DNA of 64,000 nt from Planctomycetota bacterium (GTDB taxonomy: Bacteria > Planctomycetota > Phycisphaerae > UBA1845). The position numbers were made by a program, and so were the translations under genes. Positions 54,838 through 63,642 of the stretch are shown here, one piece after another (within the stretch, counting starts at the first letter, position 1; each line of letters starts with the position of its first letter). The notes beneath the pieces were generated by a model, which saw only the letters and a list, made by a program, of their open reading frames with translations, ran no database searches and was not told where the DNA came from. Location of the stretch: contig JACQFE010000013.1 in NCBI GenBank assembly GCA_016200265.1, positions 62,001-126,000 of the forward strand. The letters run 5' to 3'.

Positions 54838-57237
54838 ATGGGGGGATCGACAAAGTTATCATCACTGGGTGTCTGGCTGGCCGTTCCGCTCTTGGTCGCA
54901 AAGTCGGCATTTGCGGAACCGAGGTCCGCCCCTGCGACCCGTGCACCGGTCAATTCGAATCCATCAACCATCGTCAATTTCACTCGCACGAGCCCAGTCA
55001 CTCAACCGGACCATTGGTCACGCGATGCAGATTTTGTCGCACCCGCCTTGGATCTCGACGCGATCAAGATCGATGACGCACGCAATCAAATCGGGTCCGA
55101 AGTTCCGCTTCGCATCGGCACCAACGTCGCACTAAGTCAGCGGATTTCCACCCAGTCGCACGGCAAATGGGGCACGCTGGACGACGGAACGATCATTTGG
55201 ACCGCTCGGTTGCAATTTCCCGGCGCAAAAGGCGTTCGACTACTGGTCACTGACTTTCATCCTTCCATCAACGGTCAATTGATCGTGACCAGCGATCCGG
55301 CGTCTCCAGGCGATGTCTATTCATCCAAGTCGCAACGTGGCGAGACCGAGTTCTGGACGGCGCCCGCGACCGGCGGCGCGCTCTTTCTCGAATACAGCCA
55401 ACCCAAGTCGGATGATGTTGTCGCTTCTGTCCTGGTGATTGACGAGGTGTCGGAATTTTATCGGTCGGCGGAAGAGAACGCCTTTGATCCGACGAGCGCC
55501 GTCGTGGGAAGCGTGGCACAAACGGAGACGCTGGCATGTGAAGAAGACGTGAATTGCCACGACGTTTCCGTCGAGGCTCGTGACTCGGTCGGACGCATGC
55601 AATACACGGTTTCCGGCCAAGGCACTTTCGTTTGCACAGGGGCACTGCTGAACGATGCTGACCCGAACACGTTTGCGGGCTATTTTCTTACCGCGGCCCA
55701 CTGCATCGACACTCAAGCGAAGGCCTCGTCCCTCGCGGTGGCCTGGTTCTACCAATCGGATTCTTGCGGGGGAACGGTTTCAAGTCCGCTTTCGCACCCG
55801 CAATCCAATGGTGCCAAATTGTTGGCGGTGGACCCGGCGAGCGATTCGGCGCTTTTGCGACTCAACGATGATCCCGGCAACGGACAGGGGTTTGCCGCAT
55901 GGACGACCGTAGCCCCATCGGGAACCGTGCGTGAGATTCACCACCCGGGCGGCTCCTTTAAGCGATACTGCGAAGGGCAGCTTACCAACGCCCCTCCGAC
56001 CTGCTCGCAAATGGCAATTTCAGGTTTCTTCTACAATAAGTGGTCAACCGGTATTACCGAGGACGGCTCCAGCGGCGCACCCCTGTTTAATGAAAATTGG
56101 GAGATCGTCGGCCAACAAAAGGGGTACTGCGGTTTCCAGGTGCCGACCTGCACCAATCCGGAGCAATATAACAATGCTGCAGGACGCTTCAGCAGCGCGT
56201 ATCCGCTTTTCCGGCAATATCTTGACTTCGTCGCAACCGATGATTCCTATGAAAACTCCGATTCATTCTCTACAGCGGTCGCTCTCCCATTTGGATCATA
56301 CGCCCTGCGTCTTATGGACTTTGACGATTACTTTGCTGCGGAATTCGAGTCGGCCGCGATTGTGACAGCGCAGGCGGCATTCGACACCGCCGACATGGAC
56401 CTCGATTTGTATTTGTTTGATTCAACAGGCACTGTCGTAGCGCAATCGGCGGGCACCACGGGCGTGGAAGCGATCATCGCTTCGATACCCGCCGGTCGAT
56501 ATGTGCTCCGCGCCCACAAATCCCACGGCTGGGGCGGAGATTATCAATTGGACTGGTCGGCCCAGATCTCGACATGCCTACAGCCTTTGCCCGTCGTGGT
56601 CACAGACCCGGCGGAAAAGAATCGCTTCCTTTCGATCGTGCCGGGCCACGCGGGCAGTCGCACCGCGATCCGGGTGGCGCTCTACTCACTTCATCATCCG
56701 GATCCGCCGTACGCGGATTCCTCGACAACGGGTCTGAGTGACGAGGAATCATCGGTTCGATGGGTAGGCCAATTGAGCATCCATGCCGATGTGAATGGGA
56801 ATACGTTTCACGCTGCTCAACTGCAATGCGAGCCTTTTTTCGCGGACTGGGGTTCCATGGGCGAAGTTCAAATCTATGGAACGGAAATAATCCCCAGTTC
56901 CGATTATGTCATTGATTCCATTTTTGAGTTCTGCGATCTGAACAATTTCGCCAATTATTCCTCTCCGCTTGGACTCCGCACCACGCGTTGGGGTGATATT
57001 ACCGCTCCATTTCAAATGCCGGCGCCGGCGGAGCTCACTCAACCCAATGTCCAGGATGTGGCCGCGATGATCGCAACGTTTCGCACAGACCCCGCGGCGA
57101 TTCCGAAATCCCGCGCGTTGCTGCAACCCGCGTTGGTCAATCCCGAAGCGCCGATCAGCGTCCTTGATATCGCCGCGGTCATCGACGCTTTTCGAGGCGC
57201 TGCGTATGACCTCGAACCCCCTTCCCATTGCCCATGA
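54838..57237 (+). CDS. Large secreted trypsin-like protease with PPC-like and dockerin-like regions
   Basis: GGAGGGG lies ten bases before the ATG, and a signal peptide (LSSLGVWLAVPLLVAKSAFA) follows. A ~200-residue N-terminal region leads to a chymotrypsin-fold domain with His288 in FLTAAHCID, Asp336 in PASDSALLRL and Ser412 in DGSSGAPLF. Next is a PPC-like beta domain (DSFSTAVALPFGSY, MDLDLYLFDSTGTVVAQS, GRYVLRAHK). A further ~230 residues end in a dockerin-like pair (NVQDVAAMIATFRTD, ISVLDIAAVIDAFRG). The dockerin-like helices lack most of the Ca-binding Asp/Asn, so cohesin binding is doubtful. There is no sorting tail. It resembles the protease at 39337 only in its catalytic domain. Confidence 0.85.
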   Translation: MGGSTKLSSLGVWLAVPLLVAKSAFAEPRSAPATRAPVNSNPSTIVNFTRTSPVTQPDHWSRDADFVAPALDLDAIKIDDARNQIGSEVPLRIGTNVALSQRISTQSHGKWGTLDDGTIIWTARLQFPGAKGVRLLVTDFHPSINGQLIVTSDPASPGDVYSSKSQRGETEFWTAPATGGALFLEYSQPKSDDVVASVLVIDEVSEFYRSAEENAFDPTSAVVGSVAQTETLACEEDVNCHDVSVEARDSVGRMQYTVSGQGTFVCTGALLNDADPNTFAGYFLTAAHCIDTQAKASSLAVAWFYQSDSCGGTVSSPLSHPQSNGAKLLAVDPASDSALLRLNDDPGNGQGFAAWTTVAPSGTVREIHHPGGSFKRYCEGQLTNAPPTCSQMAISGFFYNKWSTGITEDGSSGAPLFNENWEIVGQQKGYCGFQVPTCTNPEQYNNAAGRFSSAYPLFRQYLDFVATDDSYENSDSFSTAVALPFGSYALRLMDFDDYFAAEFESAAIVTAQAAFDTADMDLDLYLFDSTGTVVAQSAGTTGVEAIIASIPAGRYVLRAHKSHGWGGDYQLDWSAQISTCLQPLPVVVTDPAEKNRFLSIVPGHAGSRTAIRVALYSLHHPDPPYADSSTTGLSDEESSVRWVGQLSIHADVNGNTFHAAQLQCEPFFADWGSMGEVQIYGTEIIPSSDYVIDSIFEFCDLNNFANYSSPLGLRTTRWGDITAPFQMPAPAELTQPNVQDVAAMIATFRTDPAAIPKSRALLQPALVNPEAPISVLDIAAVIDAFRGAAYDLEPPSHCP

Positions 57238-57822
57238 GTTCGCGATGTTTCCGATAATACTCAGGTTCCCCAGGAAATTTGTGGAAAGCACTAGGTGTCG
57301 CGTGAGGGGATTCCGGGGAAAGTCGGTTCCGTTCATTGAGTGCACTTACCGGGTCCGATAGCCCGGAACCATCAGAAAAACCGCATTTCGCACGCGGAAA
57401 ACGCGACCCTGAGGACAGCGATTACTTGACAATTTCGGATGAAGTCACTATCCTATTGCCAAGCGGAGGTTATGGGAACGAGCGTGTGTGGCGATGAGCC
57501 CAGTGCCGCAAGAATCAGTTGATACATTGGCTGATTTTTCTTTTTCGCGGCCTAAAATGGGGTGGGTTCAGCGGTTCGGTCGAACGGCGTCAAGGGCAGT
57601 TCGACGAGGCACCAGTTAGGGAACCAAACGGCGGGGCGTTTCATGTTCTAACGAACATCCCCACTTGCTCGTGCTCCGATCGTATTTTGGGAAGCGAGGG
57701 CTTTCGAATGCGACGGTGCCGGCGTTCGCTCGTCATCCGATGGAACGATCGGACCGGGTTCCGGTCGATTCCGGACGAGAGCGATGGTGAACATGTTGCT
57801 GGACGGAGGAAGGGTGGAACTC
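57238..57822. other. Intergenic region and long leader of the Cys-rich giant gene
   Basis: This 585-base stretch holds a good promoter at 57426 followed by about 360 bases of leader before the next start. Short open frames such as 57519-57842 look accidental. I found no known riboswitch. GGAGG at about 57463 is only two bases from an ATG, so the 16-codon frame there is unlikely to be translated. Confidence 0.5.
57426..57454 (+). promoter_or_regulatory. Promoter upstream of the Cys-rich giant gene
   Basis: TTGACA (57426-57431), 17-base spacer, TATCCT (57449-57454). Transcription should begin near 57461, leaving a leader of about 360 bases. Confidence 0.6.
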
Positions 57823-60800
57823 ATGCAAGACGGACGGAATAGGATTGTTGCGGTGTCATGCGTTGTCGCGTTGATGTTTGCGTTTGCCATTGCGAAGGCC
57901 GCGGATAATCCCACCGACACGGTAAAGGACCCGGCGACTCGATCCATGGCGCGGGAAGTTGCCATGGTCAGCGCCGATGACGTGGCTTCTTTGGCGAAAC
58001 CCACCTTTTATCCGATTCCGGGCGATGCCGTGTTTGACACGTATGTCGTTTATCCCGATGGAACGACCGCGTTTCAATCGGGAGCATCGGCCGTCGCAGT
58101 GTCTGAGCGCACGATCTACAGCGACACGCTTGGCAAGGTCGTTGCGCTCATGCCCGCGAACCAGTTGGTTTCGGACGACATCTCGACCACTGCTCCTGAC
58201 GGGTGCGCTTTAACGCGCTTCACCTTTCAAACTTTGGGAAAGGTCGATCCCAACGGGCTCGGCGGCGCCTATTCAGTGAATTACGCGTTGTATCAGTTTT
58301 GCCCGGGCTCCGTATCACAAGCCAATCGTACGGGTTTGATCATTCCCGGCACAAGCGGCACGGCCAATTTCACTGATGATGGTTTCCACACGGTATCGGC
58401 GGTCCTTGCACCCAACACGGTCGTCCCCACGAATTTCTACCTTGGGATCTCTTTCAGCAGGAACAACGCGGGCGTGATCATGGGCGCGCCGCCGCTGATC
58501 GGCATGTCATGCGACACGTTTGACCACCCGTCGCTTGCCTGCAATTCGAATCTTGGCGGCTTTCCGGATCAGCCGTATGCCAGCTTTAATGCGGAATTCT
58601 TCGCTACCGACGCATGTCCCGCGGCATTTGTCGGCTATCGCAACGACAATCCCAAACAAAGCGTATTCAACCTGGGAGCAAATCATCCGATATTCGACGA
58701 CCTTCAATTGAACATCGACAGCTGCCAGATGATCGCCTACGAAGTGATGGTCAAGGGCAGCGGCTTTTACTCCTTCGATTTGACGGGTTCCTGCGGAGGA
58801 GCGGTCATCACGGGAACGCACGGCCAGGCGGCCATTACGGCAACTCCCGGCATCCCCAACAAACTCCGATTCGCCTTCAATCCGCCGATTCAACTTCCTC
58901 AGAACCTCTGGATCAGCGTCACCGTGAATAATGGAACTTCAGGTGCCATCATGACCGGCCAGGAGGCGTGCACCGGGCACACCGCAGACCTCTTTTGCGA
59001 CCTGGATGGGGCTGGAAATCCGCAGATCATCAGTCCTGCCGACAATCTCCAGGAGGCATTCGACGTCTCCATCACGTGCGCCGGATCACCACCCGTTGGC
59101 GCGTGCTGCGACATGTTTGTGCTTGACAATAACAACGACGCGGTCTGCCGACAGGTTCCGCAGATGAATTGCCCGTTCCCTCCCAGAGGAAATCTACTCG
59201 CCCAGCCGAAGTGGGTCTTGGGAGCGAGCTGTCCGGCGAGTCGCGGGAAGTGCTCCGGTGAGCCGCACGACGGGCTTGCCTGCAATACCGACGGGGAATG
59301 CTCACCGGGTACCTGCACCCTGGACGCCGGACCATTCCCGGAGCCCTGCGGTGTTTCATCCTGCTGCGGATTCTATCAGCACGAGGATCCGTTTAATCCG
59401 CCCCAGTTGATTACGGTGGAGGATTGCCACGACCAGACGCAAAACCATTGCAACCAGCAACATGTCGTGACACCGGATTATCCCAATGGCTCACCCAGTT
59501 TGTGGCAAAGGGGCCTATATTGCGGTCAGCAGGGACAATCCTGTCCCCGCGTGGCCTGCCTGCAGCGCGGCGGCGACTGCACAACGCCGCAACCCACGTT
59601 TGGTTGCAACGATGCATTCTGCTGTGATTGCGTCTGCCAAAGCTTTGGCGAAATTGGAACTTATTGCTGCGAAGTGGAATGGGATTCCACCTGCGTCCAG
59701 CTCACGACCACTCCGCCCTGCAGCAACACACCCAACACATGCGACAGAATCACTCCGTCGTGGGACGTGTGCTCGAGCACGCGCCTGGGCGTTGGCGCGC
59801 ACCTCATCACCGTGCCGGGCACATTCAATGCGGATATCAGCAATGCGAATGACGAACCGTCGGATCCTGAATTTTGTTGTCACAACGGTTTCCAGCCCAA
59901 GTGCATCGGCGGACCTCTCGCCGACCTGAATTGCAACACGGTGGCGAATTGCTGCGACTTCCAGTGCGGAACCTGCACAACTTTCCATTGCGTCGGCGGC
60001 CCCAATGATCAGGGCGCCTGCGCCACGGACGATGATTGTTGTGCAAACGTTTGCGGAATTTGTCCGGGTCGGAATCCCGGCCCGGCCGCGGGCGTCGGCA
60101 GCGGCTGGTTCAAGTTCCAGGTTCCTCCGAATCAGACCTCCGTGTCCATCAGCACCTGTCGAAGCAGCAGCCCTGCGAACGACTCGTTGATCCAGGTGTT
60201 CGATTGCAGTGATCACAGTGATGAACAGACATGCTGTAATAGTTTGATCACCATCGGCTGCAACGACGACGCGCACGGTTGCGGCGACGCGGGAACGAAT
60301 TCAAGTTTGTGCGTGACCGGATTGACGCCGTTGCGGACGTACTACGGAATGATTGCCGCTAAGACGGACGCCACGAAGGCGCAATACATCATCGACTTGA
60401 ATCCCAACTGTTCGGCCCAAAGTCAGGTGGCCAACGATTTCTGTACTAATCCGACAATAATAACACCAACACCCAATGCTGTATTACCTTCGGTAACTCC
60501 ATTTAACCTTGCCGGTGCGACGCCGGATTGCCCGGCCGAAAATTGTCTGCCGACGATGGTGAACGACATCTGGTACAACTACACGGCTCCCTGCAACGGG
60601 TCGGTGATCATCCAAACTTGCGGAGCTGATCCGAATTCATCTCCGAACACGAATATGGCGGTCTATCCGGATTGCACATCGTGTCCGCCGAACCTTCCAG
60701 CGCCCGTGGGGTGCAGCGACTTTGTCGGCGGAAATTGCGGCGACGCGTCAAAGGTCACCATCAACAATGTGACGCAGGGCCAGTGCTATCGAGTTCGACT

Positions 60801-61407
60801 GGGCGATTCGAATGGAAATCCCGTATCCGGAAATTTGACCATCAGTTGTGGACCGCCTCCCTGCCCGAACGGCGGCATTACCGCCAATACTCCACCGAAC
60901 AACGCGGTGGATGCACGCAGGCCGCATGATCCGGATAATGCGGCGAACGTGCTGGGCATCAGCTCCGTGAAGGTCAACGGCCCATCGACCGCAACTCTCA
61001 ATTGCTTCTCGGTGTGCGAATCGACACATCAGGGCGCGGCGCTGGCGCTCAACTCGGTGACTCCGGGCCTCAACGTGGGCTTCAGCCGTCCGATTTTCGC
61101 GGGCGCATTGGCGAAGCTGACGTTCACGGCCGGAAACACCACCACGACGTCGACGACGTACATTTCGCACCCTGGAAACGTGAACGGTGATCCAACGGCG
61201 AATTCGGCCGACGTCACCTCGCTGGTGACGTTTCTTGGCGGCGGAGCGGCGCCGACATCGTTCGGCTTGTTGAGTACGGACATTGACCGCAGCGGAGTGG
61301 TCACTCCACTGGACATTTTGGACGAAGTTGACTTGCTGAACGGCGCGTCGCAGTATCAAGTCTGGAACGGAACGACCAAGGCGACGAACAATCCGAGTTG
61401 CCCGTAG
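57823..61407 (+). CDS. Giant secreted Cys-rich protein with dockerin-type C terminus
   Basis: The ATG at 57823 follows an AGGGTGGAA ribosome site; the frame could begin 39 bases earlier but with no gain. The 1194-residue product has a signal peptide (RIVAVSCVVALMFAFAIAKA). Residues ~50-420 are two or three beta-sandwich-like units. A long Cys-rich central region (~420-750) has repeated GxCCDFxCGTC-like clusters. Another beta-rich region (~750-1000) contains FNLAGATPDCPAENCLPTMVNDIWYNYTAPC, as in repeats seen in planctomycete surface proteins. The end has two EF-hand-like dockerin segments (GNVNGDPTANSADVTSLVTFL and DIDRSGVVTPLDILDEVDLL). The dockerin may link it to a cohesin elsewhere. No enzyme domain is recognised. 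A strong terminator follows at 61462. Confidence 0.8.
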   Translation: MQDGRNRIVAVSCVVALMFAFAIAKAADNPTDTVKDPATRSMAREVAMVSADDVASLAKPTFYPIPGDAVFDTYVVYPDGTTAFQSGASAVAVSERTIYSDTLGKVVALMPANQLVSDDISTTAPDGCALTRFTFQTLGKVDPNGLGGAYSVNYALYQFCPGSVSQANRTGLIIPGTSGTANFTDDGFHTVSAVLAPNTVVPTNFYLGISFSRNNAGVIMGAPPLIGMSCDTFDHPSLACNSNLGGFPDQPYASFNAEFFATDACPAAFVGYRNDNPKQSVFNLGANHPIFDDLQLNIDSCQMIAYEVMVKGSGFYSFDLTGSCGGAVITGTHGQAAITATPGIPNKLRFAFNPPIQLPQNLWISVTVNNGTSGAIMTGQEACTGHTADLFCDLDGAGNPQIISPADNLQEAFDVSITCAGSPPVGACCDMFVLDNNNDAVCRQVPQMNCPFPPRGNLLAQPKWVLGASCPASRGKCSGEPHDGLACNTDGECSPGTCTLDAGPFPEPCGVSSCCGFYQHEDPFNPPQLITVEDCHDQTQNHCNQQHVVTPDYPNGSPSLWQRGLYCGQQGQSCPRVACLQRGGDCTTPQPTFGCNDAFCCDCVCQSFGEIGTYCCEVEWDSTCVQLTTTPPCSNTPNTCDRITPSWDVCSSTRLGVGAHLITVPGTFNADISNANDEPSDPEFCCHNGFQPKCIGGPLADLNCNTVANCCDFQCGTCTTFHCVGGPNDQGACATDDDCCANVCGICPGRNPGPAAGVGSGWFKFQVPPNQTSVSISTCRSSSPANDSLIQVFDCSDHSDEQTCCNSLITIGCNDDAHGCGDAGTNSSLCVTGLTPLRTYYGMIAAKTDATKAQYIIDLNPNCSAQSQVANDFCTNPTIITPTPNAVLPSVTPFNLAGATPDCPAENCLPTMVNDIWYNYTAPCNGSVIIQTCGADPNSSPNTNMAVYPDCTSCPPNLPAPVGCSDFVGGNCGDASKVTINNVTQGQCYRVRLGDSNGNPVSGNLTISCGPPPCPNGGITANTPPNNAVDARRPHDPDNAANVLGISSVKVNGPSTATLNCFSVCESTHQGAALALNSVTPGLNVGFSRPIFAGALAKLTFTAGNTTTTSTTYISHPGNVNGDPTANSADVTSLVTFLGGGAAPTSFGLLSTDIDRSGVVTPLDILDEVDLLNGASQYQVWNGTTKATNNPSCP

Positions 61408-61461
61408 GGTTGCGCAAGGCGGAACGATCCGCACCTCGCAATCAGGTTGAATCATCACATG

Positions 61462-61496
61462 GCCCGTCGGAGAAATTCTCCGGCGGGCTTTTTTTT
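61462..61496 (+). terminator. Rho-independent terminator after the giant gene
   Basis: GCCCGTCGGAGAA, A, TTCTCCGGCGGGC (one G-U pair), then eight T. It is a very strong hairpin, 31 bases before the lysS start. Confidence 0.9.
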
Positions 61497-61526
61497 GCCG
61501 CCATCCCGGTTACGCTCTCACCCATC

Positions 61527-63161
61527 ATGAGTGAAGCCGACATCCTGCGTGAACAACGCATCAAGAAGCGCGACGCGATAGCAGCCCTGGGCATCGACCC
61601 GTATGGCGGGCGATTTGAGGGCGTTCGCGCCGTCACGGACGTGCGCCGCGAGGCCGACGGCATGACTATCGCACCCGGGGCAAGAAGCTCCCTTTCGGCG
61701 CGGGTCGCGGGCCGGCTGGTGCTCCTTCGCATCATGGGTAAGCTGGCGTTCGCGACGATTCGTGACGCCGGTGGGTCGATCCAGATCGGATTGAGTCAGG
61801 CCGACCTCGGTGAGCAATGGGAGCTGGTCAAGCTGCTCGACCTTGGCGACATCATCGGCGGAGAGGGCGTCGTCGGACGAACCAAAACCAATGAGCTGAC
61901 CATATGGTGCCACAAAGTGACACCACTGGCCAAGGCGATTCAGCCCCCGCCGGAAAAATGGCACGGGCTCACCGACGTCGATCTTCGCTATCGCCGCCGC
62001 TACGTCGATCTGTTCGCGAACCCGGAGGTGGCCGAAGTTTTCAAGATGCGTAGCGCGATCATTCAATCCATGCGAAATTACTTGAACGATCTGGGCTATC
62101 ACGAGGTGGAAACGCCGGTTCTCCAGCCGATTTACGGCGGAGCGGCCGCTCGACCGTTCACCACGCACCACAACACGCTGGACATGGATTTGTTCCTGCG
62201 GATCAGCCCGGAGCTTTATTTGAAGCGATTGCTCGTCGGCGGCATGGAACGCGTGTATGAAGTCAGCCGCAACTTCCGCAACGAAGGCATCAGCACCAGG
62301 CACAATCCTGAATTCACAATGGTCGAGCTGTATGAGGCCTACGCCGACTACAACGTGATGATGGAGCGCGTGGAACAGATCTTCGCGGCGGGGTTCGATG
62401 TCGCTGGAGTACATGAGCGGCTGGAAAAGGATCTCCAGAAATTGCAAAAAGAATTAGCGCGACTCCAGGACGAAAAGGGACGCGACCAGATATACACTTA
62501 CTATGAACAAATTTCGATACCCAAGTACCGCGAAGCAATTGAGAAAAGAGAAGCAGGGCGCCTAGCCACCATCTTCCATGTAAAGAAGGAGCCGGTGTGC
62601 ATCGACTTCACTCCGCCGTGGCGCCGCGAGAAATACGCTGACCTGCTCGAAAAATACGGCGGTGTGCGAATCAATGATGTTGCATCCATTCGCAAGAAGG
62701 CGGCTCAGCTTGGAATCGATACGGCAGGTAAGGACGACGCAGTCGTTACCAATGAGGTCTTCGAGGGCACGGTCGAGCATCATCTGGTGCAGCCGACATT
62801 CGTGTACGACTATCCGGCCGCGATTTGTCCACTCACGCGGCGGCATCCACAGGACTCATCACTGGCTCTGCGATTCGAGGCGTTTGTCGCGTGCATGGAG
62901 GTCGGAAATGCGTACACGGAGTTGAACGATCCGACGGTGCAGGCGGAGACGTTGGGTCGAACGGTGGCGGGCGAAGGCGATGAGACAATGGCCGTCATGG
63001 ATGAGGACTTCATTTTGGCCCTTGAATACGGCATGCCCCCTGCTGGCGGCCTGGGCATCGGCGTCGATCGCATGGTGATGCTCCTGACCGACAGCCACAG
63101 CATCCGCGACGTGATTCTCTTTCCTCTCCAACGCCCGCAGTCAGACGCATCAGCACGATAA
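61527..63161 (+). CDS. lysS: Lysyl-tRNA synthetase (class II) with an internal insertion
   Basis: ATG 61527 starts the normal N terminus (SEADILREQRIKKRDAIAALGIDPYGGRF); the open frame upstream crosses the terminator hairpin. The anticodon-binding OB fold (AGRLVLLRIMGKLAFATI) and class II motifs are clear. Motif 1 is near FKMRSAIIQSMRNYL, motif 2 is YEVSRNFRNEGISTRHNPEFTMVELYEAY, and motif 3 is GLGIGVDRMVMLLT near the end. The enzyme charges tRNA-Lys. Between motif 2 and the IDFTPPWRR block an extra ~50-residue Lys/Glu/Gln-rich coiled coil (RLEKDLQKLQKELARLQDEK...) is present, about nt 62416-62560. It is AT-richer than its surroundings and absent from typical LysS. The product is 544 residues. 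Confidence 0.93.
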   Translation: MSEADILREQRIKKRDAIAALGIDPYGGRFEGVRAVTDVRREADGMTIAPGARSSLSARVAGRLVLLRIMGKLAFATIRDAGGSIQIGLSQADLGEQWELVKLLDLGDIIGGEGVVGRTKTNELTIWCHKVTPLAKAIQPPPEKWHGLTDVDLRYRRRYVDLFANPEVAEVFKMRSAIIQSMRNYLNDLGYHEVETPVLQPIYGGAAARPFTTHHNTLDMDLFLRISPELYLKRLLVGGMERVYEVSRNFRNEGISTRHNPEFTMVELYEAYADYNVMMERVEQIFAAGFDVAGVHERLEKDLQKLQKELARLQDEKGRDQIYTYYEQISIPKYREAIEKREAGRLATIFHVKKEPVCIDFTPPWRREKYADLLEKYGGVRINDVASIRKKAAQLGIDTAGKDDAVVTNEVFEGTVEHHLVQPTFVYDYPAAICPLTRRHPQDSSLALRFEAFVACMEVGNAYTELNDPTVQAETLGRTVAGEGDETMAVMDEDFILALEYGMPPAGGLGIGVDRMVMLLTDSHSIRDVILFPLQRPQSDASAR

Positions 63162-63162
63162 A

Positions 63163-63597
63163 GGCGAAACCGCAGATGACACAGATGAACGCAGATAGGG
63201 ATGAAAGAACTCACGAAATCATCGGCGCGGCGATGGAGGTTCACAACAGCCTCGGCGCTGGATTCCTGGAGGCGGTCTACCAGGAAGCCCTTGCGATTGA
63301 ACTGACCGAGCGCAGTGTTCCTTTCCAACGTGAAGTTGGATTGCTCGTAAACTACAAGGGCCGACCGCTTCGTACTTCATACAAGGCGGACTTCATTTGC
63401 TTTGGAACAATACTCGTTGAACTGAAAGTGGCGTCTCAACTTACTCGAATCGACGAGGCTCAAGTCGTGAATTATTTGAAAGCGACTGATTTTGAACTTG
63501 GATTGCTGTTCAATTTCGGCGGCCCGCGATTGGATTTCAGACGACTCATTCTTTCCCAAAATAATCTGCGAAAATCTGTGTCATCTGCGGTTCCGCC
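63163..63597. mobile_element. GxxExxY cassette bounded by inverted repeats
   Basis: Arms at 63163-63196 and 63564-63597 are inverted copies matching at about 30 of 34 positions. The core at 63168-63196 and 63564-63592 matches at 26 of 29. Both contain CCGCAGATGACACAGAT or its complement. Almost the whole GxxExxY gene lies between the arms, and its ATG (63176) is inside the left arm. The layout implies that gene and repeats moved together, though no transposase is encoded. Confidence 0.65.
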
Positions 63598-63637
63598 GTT
63601 TCCCATTGAACACGAAGAGCTTTCGAGAGTCGAATAA
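63176..63637 (+). CDS. GxxExxY family protein
   Basis: 153 residues with the defining motif GAGFLEAVYQEAL (GxxExxY), plus FQREVGLLVNYKGRPL, YKADFICFGTILVELKV (a PDDEXK-like D...ExK core) and VVNYLKATDFELGLLFNFG. The family is a nuclease-like fold of unknown function, abundant in planctomycetes and cyanobacteria. Here the first seven residues and the last third are encoded by the inverted-repeat arms (see 63163). It sits between lysS and a LolC/E-type gene, which it separates by a few bases each. Confidence 0.87.
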   Translation: MTQMNADRDERTHEIIGAAMEVHNSLGAGFLEAVYQEALAIELTERSVPFQREVGLLVNYKGRPLRTSYKADFICFGTILVELKVASQLTRIDEAQVVNYLKATDFELGLLFNFGGPRLDFRRLILSQNNLRKSVSSAVPPFPIEHEELSRVE

Positions 63638-63642
63638 GCCGC

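Noticed and set aside
57519-57842. A 107-codon frame in the leader of the giant gene
   Set aside because: Arg/Gly-rich product, no ribosome site, and it overlaps the real start in another frame.
61398-61526. A longer N terminus for lysS
   Set aside because: It would cross the terminator hairpin and adds no conserved sequence.
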